Shown one piece after another: positions 34,033 through 43,851 of a DNA stretch of 60,954 nucleotides. The notes beneath the pieces were generated by a model that did not search any database, was not told the origin of the DNA, and saw only the letters and a list, made by a program, of their open reading frames with translations. How positions within the stretch are numbered: the first letter of the stretch is position 1; every line of letters begins with the position of its first letter. The translations under genes were made by a program, and so were the position numbers. This DNA comes from Acidilobaceae archaeon (GTDB lineage: Archaea > Thermoproteota > Thermoprotei_A > Sulfolobales > Acidilobaceae). The stretch is from contig JALWTO010000029.1 of the NCBI GenBank assembly GCA_027082825.1, positions 1 through 60,954 on the forward strand. The letters run 5' to 3'.

Positions 34033-35115
34033 TTATACATCATTATCAAGATCTTTTATTATATCTATTATTTTCTCTCCAGCTTTTCCATTGCCCAACA
34101 AGCCTGTGACATAGTGATCTGGTTCAAAATTCTTTACGGCATCAACTACTTTTTCTGGATTAGCATCAACAAGCTTCACCCAACCATATTCGACAAGCTC
34201 TATCCACTCAGTTCTGTCTCTAAGCACTATGCTTGGAACCCTAAGCAAGTACGCTTCTCTCTGAACACCACCAGAATCTGTTATCACTTTGTATGAGTGT
34301 TTAACTAGCTTTATAAAATCTATATATCCCAGTGGTTTTATTATTTTTATATTTTTGGATGAAGAAAGAAGTTTGTAAAAACCAAATTTTTTTAGAGCGC
34401 TTCGAGTTCTGGGATGCAATGGAAGAACAATCATGCATTCTATTTTGGTTAATGCTTTTACAATATTTAGTAAACGAGCTGGATCATCAGTATTTTCTGC
34501 TCTATGTACAGTTGCAACCAAATAATTTTTATTCTCTAAACCAAGCCTAGCGAGTATATCCGATTTCCTTTCTATTGTGGATAGCCATCTTTTGAGAACA
34601 TCTACATGAACATCTCCGGTCAAAAAGATTTTTCCATAGACATTCTCTTTCTTAAGATTTTCTATAGCGTTTCTTGTTGGGGCAAATAATAAATATGACA
34701 CATGGTCAGTTATTTTTCTATTAATTTCTTCTATCATGTTTGGATCATATGATCTTAGACCAGCTTCAACGTGAGCTACCTTTAGCCTAGCTTCAACAGC
34801 AGCTAGTGCGCCTCCTAAAGCGGAGTTCGTGTCTCCATACACAAGCACAATATCAGGCTTTTCTTTTATCAATACTTTTTCCAACCGTTTTATCATTTCA
34901 CCTATTTGATAGCCATAGGAACCGCTTCCGACCCCAAGATAGTAATCTGGTTCCTGTATGTTTAGGTGCTCAAAAAATACTTTAGATAGCTCATAATCAT
35001 AGTGTTGACCCGTGTGGATTACTATATGTTCGAATTTTTTTGAAAGAATGTCATTAACTGAGGCAAGCTTAATGAAATTAGGCCTTGCACCAACTACTGA
35101 AACTATTTTTTTCAT
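34033..35115 (-). CDS. UDP-N-acetylglucosamine 2-epimerase family (WecB/WbpI)
   Basis: Inverts C2 of UDP-GlcNAc or of its 2,3-diacetamido uronic derivative. The 360-residue protein has VVGARPNFIKLASVNDIL at the start, IHTGQHYDYELSKVFFEHL, VYGDTNSALGGALAA and HVEAGLRSYDPNMIEEINR, all family signatures with the catalytic acidic and histidine residues. TDSGGVQREAYLLRVPSIVLR near the C-terminus binds the UDP group. With the four-gene operon it completes a WbpA-B-E-D-I set giving UDP-ManNAc(3NAc)A; alternatively it supplies UDP-ManNAc to the dehydrogenase. It lies alone on the minus strand. Confidence 0.92.
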   Translation of the reverse strand: MKKIVSVVGARPNFIKLASVNDILSKKFEHIVIHTGQHYDYELSKVFFEHLNIQEPDYYLGVGSGSYGYQIGEMIKRLEKVLIKEKPDIVLVYGDTNSALGGALAAVEARLKVAHVEAGLRSYDPNMIEEINRKITDHVSYLLFAPTRNAIENLKKENVYGKIFLTGDVHVDVLKRWLSTIERKSDILARLGLENKNYLVATVHRAENTDDPARLLNIVKALTKIECMIVLPLHPRTRSALKKFGFYKLLSSSKNIKIIKPLGYIDFIKLVKHSYKVITDSGGVQREAYLLRVPSIVLRDRTEWIELVEYGWVKLVDANPEKVVDAVKNFEPDHYVTGLLGNGKAGEKIIDIIKDLDNDV

Positions 35116-35296
35116 TTGCCTGGTTCCCCATGTTTAAAACTCTAACTTTTACTTTAATATAAGATCTTTTTTCTGTTTTGATATTAACGTAGGTCTCTTT
35201 GCTATATTTCTACTACCTTCTTTATAATAAAATTATTATATGAAGTATCCTTCTATACCAGGGAATTTGGTGCGGCTTATGAACTCGGAGGCAGTG

Positions 35297-36460
35297 ATGC
35301 AGAGGAAAAAGCTGAGCCTCCGAGCTATAGTCGAGATAAACAATGGCATGCTTTTTGCAAATGTTGGAGATATAGCTGAAACGTTCATAACAGCATTTTA
35401 TGTTCCCTATCTGATGGCCTATCGTGTGATAACGGATCTTTTACCAGGTCTTGCGTCCTTGAGAGGAGGACTTATGAGCAGCATGGCTGCAAGGATATCC
35501 ACATCTCTCTACTTAGGTTCTCTCAAGGCCAAAGCCAAAGATATTGCCTCTAGGGAGCTTCCAAGGGTTCTCCCCCTTTCCCTTCTCATGAGCATTTACA
35601 TTCTTCTCCTTGTTTATCCAGGGACAAGTTTTGGATTTTGGAAGGGACTTGCAATATCTCTCTTGGCATCGATAATAGCCTTCTCTGTTCTTTTTTCGTT
35701 TACAACGTTTTTCTCGATATTTGGATTTAAGAAAGGGATAAACTTGGATAATATAATGGCTCCAGTTATAACTGTTGCAGGAGACATAATAACGATACCC
35801 TCTTTAGTCTACTCTACCCTTTTAATTTATAGGCTGAGGCATGGAGTTGAGGGAGTTACAAGCCTAACTTTATTGTGGATAAGCCTTACGTTTCTTTTCT
35901 ATGCAATGAGGTTGAAGAAGGGTTCAAGGGTGATTTTTGAGAGCATTCCGGCTCTAATTCTTTTAGGGATCCTTGAGGCTGGGGCTGGAAGGGCATTAAC
36001 CCTCTCCGTAAGAATGTTAAAGGCCGCTGGTGTGCTTCAGGGTCTTCCAAGTTTTTTGGAGGATACAGGGGCAATAGCCTCTGTTACAGCATCTAGAATG
36101 TCAACAGATATTCATTTATATGGGAGAAAATACGTTAGGGCTTCGTTACCAATTTACCTTGTCGAGGCACTTCTAGGCTCAATTCTTGGTTATGTCGTTC
36201 TCTCCATGATTGTCGTTTTTGCTGGAAGGGCTACTAACATTAGTGAGAACATCCTTTTGGTCACCTCAATAATATTAATTGGAGGGATAATAGAGACCAT
36301 CATTGGAAGCCTTCTTGCTTATCTCGTCACCATTGGGAGCTATAAGTTTGGCTTTGATCCAGATAATGTAAGCATTCCAATACTTACTTCAACGATGGAC
36401 TTTATGGGAACCTTAATTCTTGCCTATCTCTCGATCTTTCTCTATAGATTAATTCTCTAA
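35297..36460 (+). CDS. MgtE/SLC41-like divalent cation transporter, two domains
   Basis: Integral membrane protein with two MgtE-type halves. Each half has a gate-lining motif: LPGLASLRGGLMSSMAARIS then NIMAPVITVAGDIITIPSLV in the first, and FLEDTGAIASVTASRMSTDI then NVSIPILTSTMDFMGTLILA in the second. The cytoplasmic N-domain and CBS regulatory pair of bacterial MgtE are missing, as in SLC41 and many archaeal relatives. I place the start at the ATG at 35297 behind GGAGG; a reading from 35240 exists, but the TATA at 35221-35230 would put the transcript start after it. Mg2+ is the likely cargo. Confidence 0.8.
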   Translation: MQRKKLSLRAIVEINNGMLFANVGDIAETFITAFYVPYLMAYRVITDLLPGLASLRGGLMSSMAARISTSLYLGSLKAKAKDIASRELPRVLPLSLLMSIYILLLVYPGTSFGFWKGLAISLLASIIAFSVLFSFTTFFSIFGFKKGINLDNIMAPVITVAGDIITIPSLVYSTLLIYRLRHGVEGVTSLTLLWISLTFLFYAMRLKKGSRVIFESIPALILLGILEAGAGRALTLSVRMLKAAGVLQGLPSFLEDTGAIASVTASRMSTDIHLYGRKYVRASLPIYLVEALLGSILGYVVLSMIVVFAGRATNISENILLVTSIILIGGIIETIIGSLLAYLVTIGSYKFGFDPDNVSIPILTSTMDFMGTLILAYLSIFLYRLIL

Positions 36461-36490
36461 GGTCAGAATAGGTAATTTGGGCGAAAAAGC

Positions 36491-37534
36491 TTGACAAAGG
36501 CTTTAGGTGGAATGATTCCTTGTCCTTCAGAAGAGGCTAGGAGGGTTCTTTATGAGAAGGCCTATGTAAATCTGGGAGATATAGAAAGTTATCCTGAGCT
36601 CAAAAAAGCATGGAACATTGTTTTGGAGTTCTCATCAAAATACTCTTTAGGGCATCGCTACCCAGGTATAATAACTAGTGGGGCTACGGAGTCTAACATC
36701 TTGGCAGTTTATCTGGCTAAACTCTCTGGTTCGAGGAGAGTGCTCTCATTTAAGACAGCACACTACTCTATTGAGAAGGCTGTAAGACTCTTAGGTTTGA
36801 AACATGTTAAACTTCCTGTTATAAACGGCTATGAGCCTGACTTATCGTCCTTAGAAAGCAAGGTTAAGGAAGGGGATCTTATAGTTGCAACTCTAGGCAA
36901 CACATTCACAGGATATCTTGATCCAGTTAATGAAATTAGCAAGGTTGCAAGTGAGGCCAATGCATTTCTTCATGTAGACGCTGCCTTTGCAGGTTCTCTC
37001 CTTTCATTCCTAGAGAGGAGACCTCTTGCTCAACTGGATAAGGTTGTCAGAACTCTAGCATTAGATGTCCACAAAATACCCGAAGCGCCAATAGGTGTCG
37101 GAGTTCTTTTGGCCTATTCTAAAGAGTACTTGGAAAATGCATGGTTTAAGGCGCCCTACATACCATCAGGGAGGCAGGTTGGTCTTCTTGGTACAAGGGC
37201 TGGTGCTCCTCTCCTTGCAGCTAAGGTGATTGTTGAGAAGTTAATGAATGAAAATAATATGAAGAAGCTCTATGAGAGGCTAATGGATGCTACTAAGAAA
37301 GTTTATGAAGAGCTTGTTGAAAAGGGGCCTTATGATTCTCCCCATGAACCTCAGGTACCGATATTATGTCTTTGTCATGATGGTTTAAATGCAATATTAA
37401 AGAGACTTAAGGATAAAGGCTATAGAGCCTATACCTGCAGGCCTTTATTCAATGGAATAAGGCTTGCTGTGATGCCTCACATTTTAGATGAAATAGATGA
37501 AATAGTAAATTTGTTGAAAGAAGTAGCACCTTAA
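36491..37534 (+). CDS. PLP-dependent group II decarboxylase (MfnA-like)
   Basis: Decarboxylates an amino acid. Archaeal relatives act on tyrosine (methanofuran) or aspartate (beta-alanine for CoA); without methanogenesis genes here, aspartate is the likelier substrate. Motifs: IITSGATESNILAVYLAKL (phosphate loop), TAHYSIEKA, FLHVDAAFAGSL with the PLP-binding aspartate, and LDVHKIPEAPIGVGVLL with the Schiff-base lysine near residue 198. The 347-residue length is usual. It starts at a TTG at 36491; the ATG at 36512 is possible but GGTGG is too close to it. It follows the transporter gene by 30 bp. Confidence 0.86.
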   Translation: MTKALGGMIPCPSEEARRVLYEKAYVNLGDIESYPELKKAWNIVLEFSSKYSLGHRYPGIITSGATESNILAVYLAKLSGSRRVLSFKTAHYSIEKAVRLLGLKHVKLPVINGYEPDLSSLESKVKEGDLIVATLGNTFTGYLDPVNEISKVASEANAFLHVDAAFAGSLLSFLERRPLAQLDKVVRTLALDVHKIPEAPIGVGVLLAYSKEYLENAWFKAPYIPSGRQVGLLGTRAGAPLLAAKVIVEKLMNENNMKKLYERLMDATKKVYEELVEKGPYDSPHEPQVPILCLCHDGLNAILKRLKDKGYRAYTCRPLFNGIRLAVMPHILDEIDEIVNLLKEVAP

Positions 37535-37579
37535 ACGTTATATTAATGAAGAACTTTTATTTAAATATCGAGGTAGCGA

Positions 37580-38524
37580 TTGTTGAGGAGGAACAGAACA
37601 GTTCTTGTAATAGCGGCTATGTTAGTTTTTGTAATATTTTTTATGTCAATTGGAATTTCAGCAACAAGAACGAGCAAACAAAAATTAGTTAGAAGTAGTA
37701 AGAATAATTTAACCGATATTAACTATAACGTTCTAAATAAAAGTCTTCTCATTAAGTTTTATGAGTCACAGTTTATAAAAGAGGCTGGGTTGCTGAGAGC
37801 GGCAGTCACTGCGCCATCTGAGAATATATCAATCTACATCTCAAATGATAATTTCCTTGCGGTAAGAGCATTAGAGGTCTTGGACCTCTATAACCTATCT
37901 TTAATCATAAATAAGACCTTAAAGGAGGTGTATCCTGGTTACATTAATTGTAGGTTAGGAGTGCTTTTCGGGAAACCAATGCCATCTAAGGTTTATGGAA
38001 CGGATATCATAACTTTTGGCCAGGTATATTCAAAGGAGTTCAGATCATGTTTTATAATAAAAACTGACATGTGTAATCATTCTAAGATAATGAATGACTG
38101 GTATAACTATTCGGATCTGATCGTTTACAGAGCATTAAACTACACGATAAGCTGTAACTTGAGAAAGACAATGGACCTCTTCGTGAAATTGATCAGTATG
38201 TGGGACGGTTATGGTTTTGAGGATCAGGTATATAAAAATACTAGTCTTTACCAGGTGTATAAGTGTGCACTCTTCATATACCTTTACAGAACACTTAGGG
38301 CAGCAGGCGTTAAGTCTGTTGGAAAATATAACAATATTGCAGAAGAATGTCTTTTTGTAATCAAAGAAGCACAGGATAATGTGACAGGAGGCATTCATAC
38401 TGATTACAAGGTTGTAAATGGAAAAATAATCTTTCCCTCGGATGTCAACGTTGAAACTACGAGCTTTGTGGTTCTTGCATTATATTCAAATTATCCAATA
38501 AGCTTGGGTAAAAGATGTAGATAA
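37580..38524 (+). CDS. membrane-anchored secreted protein, alpha/alpha-toroid-like
   Basis: No precise family. Residues 8-28 form a signal anchor (VLVIAAMLVFVIFFMSIGIS) preceded by RRNR, so the rest should lie outside the cell. At least nine N-X-S/T sequons (such as NLT, NIS, NKT, NYT, NTS, NVT) suggest glycosylation. The C-terminal NVETTSFVVLALYSNY with an earlier GGIHTDY resembles the repeat helices of alpha/alpha-toroid enzymes such as terpene-cyclase-like folds, although no catalytic residues can be assigned. Seven cysteines may form disulfides. The start is a TTG at 37580 behind GAGGT. It converges on the complex I operon with a 32-bp gap. Confidence 0.6.
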   Translation: MLRRNRTVLVIAAMLVFVIFFMSIGISATRTSKQKLVRSSKNNLTDINYNVLNKSLLIKFYESQFIKEAGLLRAAVTAPSENISIYISNDNFLAVRALEVLDLYNLSLIINKTLKEVYPGYINCRLGVLFGKPMPSKVYGTDIITFGQVYSKEFRSCFIIKTDMCNHSKIMNDWYNYSDLIVYRALNYTISCNLRKTMDLFVKLISMWDGYGFEDQVYKNTSLYQVYKCALFIYLYRTLRAAGVKSVGKYNNIAEECLFVIKEAQDNVTGGIHTDYKVVNGKIIFPSDVNVETTSFVVLALYSNYPISLGKRCR

Positions 38525-38556
38525 ATTAGTAAAATGGATAAAAAAGAAATTTAAAG

Positions 38557-39951
38557 TTAGGGACTTATAGCGTGAAGTATTAAAGGTGCTACAACACCAA
38601 ATATTATTGTTATTACAGCTCCTGTAACTAAAGCTGCTTCAACTCCTGGGGATATTTCAGGGGTCCTTTCCGTCTCAGCGTTACGAGATAAGATGTCTCT
38701 CACAGCAAGTGCATAATATGCTGCACTTATTCCACTGTTTATGAGTGCTATGAGCACTAATGGCACTGAATACTTAACTGCAGCTAAGAACATGTAGAGC
38801 TTGCCCCAGAAACCTAGGAATGGTGGTACTCCTAAAAGACTGAAGAGAAGTATTGTTGCAGAGATCGCTGCGATTGGGCTTGCCTTGACAAGTCCTTTAA
38901 GTCCTTTGAATTCACTTGTTAGTGAGAAGAGTGGGGTTTTGCTCATAGAATATGCTATTGCGTGAATGGCTATAGCACCCATGGCTAGTGAGGCTATCTT
39001 AGGGTTCATTGGAGCAAAGTAGGCTAATGCAGCTAGTGCAGTAAAGATATAGCCTATATGAGCAATACTGCTATAGGACAATAAGAGCTGTAGTTTTCTT
39101 GTTGTCAATGCTGCTATATTTCCATAGATCATAGTTACTATTGCCAGGGCTGAGAGGAAGAGTGCCACTTTACTCGATATATCCATGTTTACTGAAATTA
39201 CGTAAACTAGTCTTGTTATTGCAGCAATGAATGCTAACTTTACGACACCTGCGACCAATGACACTACCTTTCCATCGGCCTTTCCATAAACGCTGGGAAG
39301 CCACCAATGGAATGGAACTACTCCAAGTTTAAAGCCTAGGGCAGCTATGACAGCAGCTATTGCGATGGCTGAGATGCCCGAGGCTGTATATGGTTTATAA
39401 TAGAAGCCCTGCATTCCTATTCCTGTATGAAGTGCAACCCAGAATGCTAAAAATATAGTTGCAATTGCTCCCATCATTATGTACCTTACTGAGGCAGCCT
39501 TGCTGTCAGGATCTGGAGGTAATGCTATGATTATGTAACTTGCTACTGAAACGAGTAGCCATGAGGCAAGGAGTACTAATGCATCAGCTGCCCCTGCTAG
39601 GTAGAAGAGACCGAAGAGAATTAATGAGAACAAGCTATAGTATGCTGGGTGTGTTGGCCAATCTGTGGCTAGCTCTCCCATAGCGAGCAAAGTTATTGCT
39701 GCTGCAATTGCAGCAGCAAAGGTCAGTCCAGCTGTGAACTTATCATGAATAACAAGGCCATGATAAAATACTATGGGTTCCTTGGTTGCTGCCCCAACAA
39801 AGAGGGCTCCATAGCTTATTATAGCAATGGCTACAGCTATACCTGCTAATAACGTTGTTATATTCTTTTTCTTTGTTGGAATAACAGGGATTATGAGAGA
39901 TATTGCAAGTATTGTGTAAAGTGTTCCTTCGACAAAGGCTTCTAAGGTCAT
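38557..39951 (-). CDS. nuoN: complex I-type subunit N (antiporter-like)
   Basis: Antiporter-like membrane subunit of a complex I, part of proton or sodium pumping. About 466 residues with some 14 hydrophobic helices. The pump residues lie in VAGVVKLAFIAAITRLV and in HIGYIFTALAALAYF, and PLFSLTSEFKGLKGLVK is family-typical. I place the start at the ATG at 39951 with GAGGTG six bases ahead; a GTG at 39969 would overlap the preceding gene. It is the last gene of the operon. Confidence 0.93.
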   Translation of the reverse strand: MTLEAFVEGTLYTILAISLIIPVIPTKKKNITTLLAGIAVAIAIISYGALFVGAATKEPIVFYHGLVIHDKFTAGLTFAAAIAAAITLLAMGELATDWPTHPAYYSLFSLILFGLFYLAGAADALVLLASWLLVSVASYIIIALPPDPDSKAASVRYIMMGAIATIFLAFWVALHTGIGMQGFYYKPYTASGISAIAIAAVIAALGFKLGVVPFHWWLPSVYGKADGKVVSLVAGVVKLAFIAAITRLVYVISVNMDISSKVALFLSALAIVTMIYGNIAALTTRKLQLLLSYSSIAHIGYIFTALAALAYFAPMNPKIASLAMGAIAIHAIAYSMSKTPLFSLTSEFKGLKGLVKASPIAAISATILLFSLLGVPPFLGFWGKLYMFLAAVKYSVPLVLIALINSGISAAYYALAVRDILSRNAETERTPEISPGVEAALVTGAVITIIFGVVAPLILHAISP

Positions 39952-39956
39952 TGCCA

Positions 39957-41987
39957 TCACCTCAGCCACTCAAGCACAAATAGTAGAAGTCCTAGTGCGG
40001 TCAAGATTAGATACATGGCGTTGTAGTACTCTGGCCTTCCACGATGCAATGCTCTTATTGCTAGACTTGCCACACCTGCAAACACAACAAGGCCTATGTG
40101 GTAGAACCAGTCTATGCCGAAATCGACAGCCCAGAGCATGTATGAGACTCCTATGAAACCAACTACAAACAGCAGGTATATTATTGAGTTTATATACCAT
40201 CTGTCGAAGAGGAAGTTGAATGTTATTCTGGCAGCAACGCTCTTCTTTATTAGCTCTCTGAAGTTGACATGCCATGCTAGGTATAGAGCCGCAACAATGC
40301 CTATTGTGGATAGTGCTCCTCCAAGAACCATTGCCACATGTGAGGTCAGATGGATCGCTAGGCTTGCGGGGGAACCTAATGACAAAGTCAGCTCACTAGC
40401 CCTCGAAAGTACTCTACCCATATACTTCCAGGCTAATCCAAATGTTAGAGCTGCTAATGCAAGTATTGTATAGGGAACTAACATGAGCGGAGGTGCTTCA
40501 TGAGGTTTATGTTCAGAAGGTTCATAGGGATGCATATGGAAGACTCTTATTATCAACCTTGTTGTATATGCAGCCGTCAGAATGGCTGTGACAGCACCAA
40601 GTATGTAAACCCATGTAAGCCCGGCATCTTCAGCTGCCTTAAGGGTTAGTTCCTTTGAGAAGAACCCGCTTAATGGGGGTATTCCTGCGAGGCTGAGCCC
40701 AGCAAGCCATATAGATATTGCTGTTATCTTCATATATTTTGCATAGTCTCCCATTTTATCTATGAACCTGCTATGGGCAACATGAAGGGCCCATCCTGAT
40801 ATCAGGAAGAGTGCAGCCTTGAATATAGCATGGCTCATTAAGTGTGCTAATGAGGCAGCTATACCCGAGGCAAACAGGTATTTATTCGCCTCTGCAATTA
40901 TTGCCCCAGCTGCTCCTGCTGCTAAGAACATATAGCCTATCTGGCTTGCCGTTGAGAAGGCTAGAATCAATTTGAACTCGTTAGAGACAAGGGCCATTGT
41001 TGCAAGGATAAAGGCTGTGACAGCACCAATTCCAGCTACTATAAGGAAATACTCTCTGGTCTGGAGTATTGCCAGGTGACTTCCTGAGAGCAACGCTCCT
41101 GTAAATATTATTGGGGCAAATCTCAGCACAAAGTATATTCCTGCTTTAACCATTGTTGCCGCATGTATTAGTGCAGAGACTGGGGTTGGGCCAGTCATTG
41201 CTGTCACTAACCACTCGTGGAATGGGAACTGGGCACTTTTTGCAAATGCCCCTAGAGTCAGAAGGATGAGGACTAAGGTGAGCATACCTTTGGCGGCAAG
41301 GGCCCCAGACCATCCTCCGGCAGCACTTGCTATTCCTCTTATTGACAACGTTCCTGTTAGATGATAGATAACAGCCATGCCGATGAGCATTCCTATATCT
41401 CCAAACCTAGTGAACATTATTGCTCTTAAGCCACTATGGCTAGGCTCAAAGTACATTGGCAATCCTAAGGCCTTTCTCCCAGGAACACCAACCCAGTATT
41501 CCTCCTCATCTGTATACCAATGTCCTATAAGTGCATAGCTTGCTAGGCCAGTACCCTCCCAGCCTATAAAGAGCATTAAGAGATTCTCAGCGCTAACTAC
41601 AAGGAGCATGCTTCCTACGAAGAATGAGAAGAAGAAGAAGTATCTTGGATAGCCCCAGTCGCCTTTCATGTATTCAATACTGTAGACTCCAATAAGAAAG
41701 CTTAGCCATGAAACCAGCATTGTCATTATTGCAGAGAGACCATCAATATATGTTGAGACATTAACGTTTATCCAAGGTATCCAGTGATGAACATCCAACA
41801 CAGGCTTTCCGGATTCTAGTACATGAACTCCCACAATCGTTGCTAAGAGTGCTGCTATGAATAGTGATGTTGCTGTTGTTATTGAATAAGGTAACTCTTT
41901 CTTAACTCCAGATATGTAAAGTATCGCCATCAATATAGCTCCAAAGTACGGGAAAAGCCATATCAAACTGGCTAAGAAAGGCTCCAC
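39957..41987 (-). CDS. nuoL: complex I-type subunit L (antiporter-like)
   Basis: Largest antiporter-like subunit, 676 residues, with the long C-terminal lateral helix expected in this subunit. Signatures: LLMLFIGWEGTGLASYALIG, FPFHEWLVTAMTGPTPVSAL and LIHAATMVKAGIYFVLRFAP with the conserved histidine and lysine. IPPLSGFFSKELTL is also typical. It lies 6 bp after nuoM. Confidence 0.95.
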   Translation of the reverse strand: MEPFLASLIWLFPYFGAILMAILYISGVKKELPYSITTATSLFIAALLATIVGVHVLESGKPVLDVHHWIPWINVNVSTYIDGLSAIMTMLVSWLSFLIGVYSIEYMKGDWGYPRYFFFFSFFVGSMLLVVSAENLLMLFIGWEGTGLASYALIGHWYTDEEEYWVGVPGRKALGLPMYFEPSHSGLRAIMFTRFGDIGMLIGMAVIYHLTGTLSIRGIASAAGGWSGALAAKGMLTLVLILLTLGAFAKSAQFPFHEWLVTAMTGPTPVSALIHAATMVKAGIYFVLRFAPIIFTGALLSGSHLAILQTREYFLIVAGIGAVTAFILATMALVSNEFKLILAFSTASQIGYMFLAAGAAGAIIAEANKYLFASGIAASLAHLMSHAIFKAALFLISGWALHVAHSRFIDKMGDYAKYMKITAISIWLAGLSLAGIPPLSGFFSKELTLKAAEDAGLTWVYILGAVTAILTAAYTTRLIIRVFHMHPYEPSEHKPHEAPPLMLVPYTILALAALTFGLAWKYMGRVLSRASELTLSLGSPASLAIHLTSHVAMVLGGALSTIGIVAALYLAWHVNFRELIKKSVAARITFNFLFDRWYINSIIYLLFVVGFIGVSYMLWAVDFGIDWFYHIGLVVFAGVASLAIRALHRGRPEYYNAMYLILTALGLLLFVLEWLR

Positions 41988-41993
41988 TCACAA

Positions 41994-43538
41994 TCACCCC
42001 CCAAGAGACATGAGCTTGTATGTGGCTGCCTTGAGGTCTCCTATGATGGGTCCGCTAGCAAAGAATACAATGAGTCCAATGGCCACAACTAGAAGTATTG
42101 TTATCAGGAGGATACTTCTCATCTCTTTCTTCTCGATCTTACTTCTAAGCTGCCCATAGAAGATTTTTCTCATTGTAACGAAGGAGTATGCTGCAGAGAC
42201 ACTCAAAGCGAGTAGGAACGCCACAGATATTAAAAGTAATTGGCCATAGCTTGATGAATATACCTTAGTTGTTCCCAATATTACAAGCCACTCACTCCAA
42301 AGGCCAGGAGATGGAGGCATTCCAACTAGGTTCATGAATCCGAAGAGAGCAGCAGCAGCTGTCAGAGGATAAAGTTTTGCCATCCCTCCCATCTTTCTGA
42401 TATCTCTGAGTCCATGAAGTTCTGTTATGAAGAGTCCTGCAGTCATGAAGAGAATGGCCTTGCCTATGGCATGAACTAGGTAATGCAACATAGCACCAGC
42501 AATTCCAAGGGCCGTCATTGATGAGATTCCAAGCAAGAGATATCCCATCTGGCTCACGCTAGAGTATGCTAGGAATCTCTTGAAGTCTGTTTGTCTTAGT
42601 GCGACTAGTCCTCCATAGACTATTGTTAAGAATGCCCAAAAGACCAGGTAGTTTCTCCATCCAATTATTACATCAGGAAATGCTGGAACAAGTATCCTTG
42701 CCATGGCATATCCTGCTAGGCCTATTAAGTTTGGAGACAAAAGGGCCGAGACTGGTGTAGGGGCTTCTGCATGTGCATAGGGCAACCACATATGCACTCC
42801 AAATACTGCCATCTTGATCATAAGACCTAGCATCATCAGGAATGCGACAAACTTCGCTGTTGTGCCTAGGATACCTTCAATGTTACCCAAAGGCTTTAGC
42901 TGAGGAACTAACATATAGTCAAAGGTACCTGTCTTAATACCATAATATAAAATGCCAGTTAAGAAGAGAACAGCTCCAATGTGTGTCCAAATAAAGTAGA
43001 GCATGCTTATTCTCTTTCTGTCCCCATAACCCCAATAGGCTATGAGAAGGTAAGATGGTATTAAAGTCAATTCTAGAAATATGTAGAATTCAACAAGATT
43101 TGTGGAAAGAGCTAAACCTAGCATCGCAGCTGAGAAAGTATTGTAGAGGAAGTAATAAGCTCCCATTCCAGGAACTTTTTCTCCTTCACGTCTCATCTCT
43201 TCAATTCTAGTTCTCATATACTTTATGCTGTATACAGCAACTATAGATGTTACTATGGAAACTCCAGCAACTACTGGAGCGGAAAGACCATCAACAGCAA
43301 GGGCCACTATTCCTCTATTGCCTAGATGCAGGTACCAGGGATCCAGTACTCCCTGGCTAACTGCTCCAACTGCGTAGAGCACTATTAGTGCAATACCGGG
43401 TATTGCTAATGTGAGTGCTGAAAGAACTGCTACAACTTTAATTGCCTTCTTGTTCTCAACTTCACCAAGCCATGCACCTAAGCCTACTATTACTGGAAGC
43501 CAGACCGATATCCACCATAGAGGAAATCCTAGCTCCAT
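41994..43538 (-). CDS. nuoM: complex I-type subunit M (antiporter-like)
   Basis: Antiporter-like membrane subunit, 514 residues from the ATG at 43538, which has GGGTG about eight bases ahead; a GTG at 43547 is the upstream option. Signatures: LVEFYIFLELTLIPSYLLIA with the pump glutamate, HMWLPYAHAEAPTPVSALL, and FLAYSSVSQMGYLLLGISS. Fourteen helices are visible. It is the fourth gene from the end of the operon after nuoK. Confidence 0.95.
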   Translation of the reverse strand: MELGFPLWWISVWLPVIVGLGAWLGEVENKKAIKVVAVLSALTLAIPGIALIVLYAVGAVSQGVLDPWYLHLGNRGIVALAVDGLSAPVVAGVSIVTSIVAVYSIKYMRTRIEEMRREGEKVPGMGAYYFLYNTFSAAMLGLALSTNLVEFYIFLELTLIPSYLLIAYWGYGDRKRISMLYFIWTHIGAVLFLTGILYYGIKTGTFDYMLVPQLKPLGNIEGILGTTAKFVAFLMMLGLMIKMAVFGVHMWLPYAHAEAPTPVSALLSPNLIGLAGYAMARILVPAFPDVIIGWRNYLVFWAFLTIVYGGLVALRQTDFKRFLAYSSVSQMGYLLLGISSMTALGIAGAMLHYLVHAIGKAILFMTAGLFITELHGLRDIRKMGGMAKLYPLTAAAALFGFMNLVGMPPSPGLWSEWLVILGTTKVYSSSYGQLLLISVAFLLALSVSAAYSFVTMRKIFYGQLRSKIEKKEMRSILLITILLVVAIGLIVFFASGPIIGDLKAATYKLMSLGG

Positions 43539-43539
43539 T

Positions 43540-43851
43540 TTATACACCCTCTTCCTCCATGGAGCTTGAATCTAACGTCTTGGCGGCTCTGTAGAATGAA
43601 ACTATTACAGCAACGATGACTATCACCTCTCCGGAAACAACACTAACAATTACAATGCCTGCAAGTGTATCAAGGACAGCTATTTGGGAGAGGAACGTAA
43701 CTATTGCTAAAAAGATTCCATTAAAGAGCACTTCAATTGAAAGAAGTGTCCTGACTAAGTTTCTGCTTGTAGCTATTCCATATGTTCCTATTGCAGCGAC
43801 AATAAATGCTATCCCATAGGCTGTCTCGGAAGTCATAAGATTCAGGTTCAT
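43540..43851 (-). CDS. nuoK: complex I-type subunit K
   Basis: Small three-helix membrane subunit of 103 residues. The conserved glutamates lie in SIEVLFNGIFLAIVTF and in VVSVVSGEVIVIVAVIVS. GAGGTG lies seven bases before the ATG, and the start overlaps the nuoJ stop by 4 bp. Confidence 0.93.
   Translation of the reverse strand: MNLNLMTSETAYGIAFIVAAIGTYGIATSRNLVRTLLSIEVLFNGIFLAIVTFLSQIAVLDTLAGIVIVSVVSGEVIVIVAVIVSFYRAAKTLDSSSMEEEGV

Noticed and set aside
23510-35240. Integrative element bounded by tRNA-Gly attachment repeats
   Set aside because: I found no second copy of the tRNA 3' end and no integrase in the window, so borders cannot be supported.
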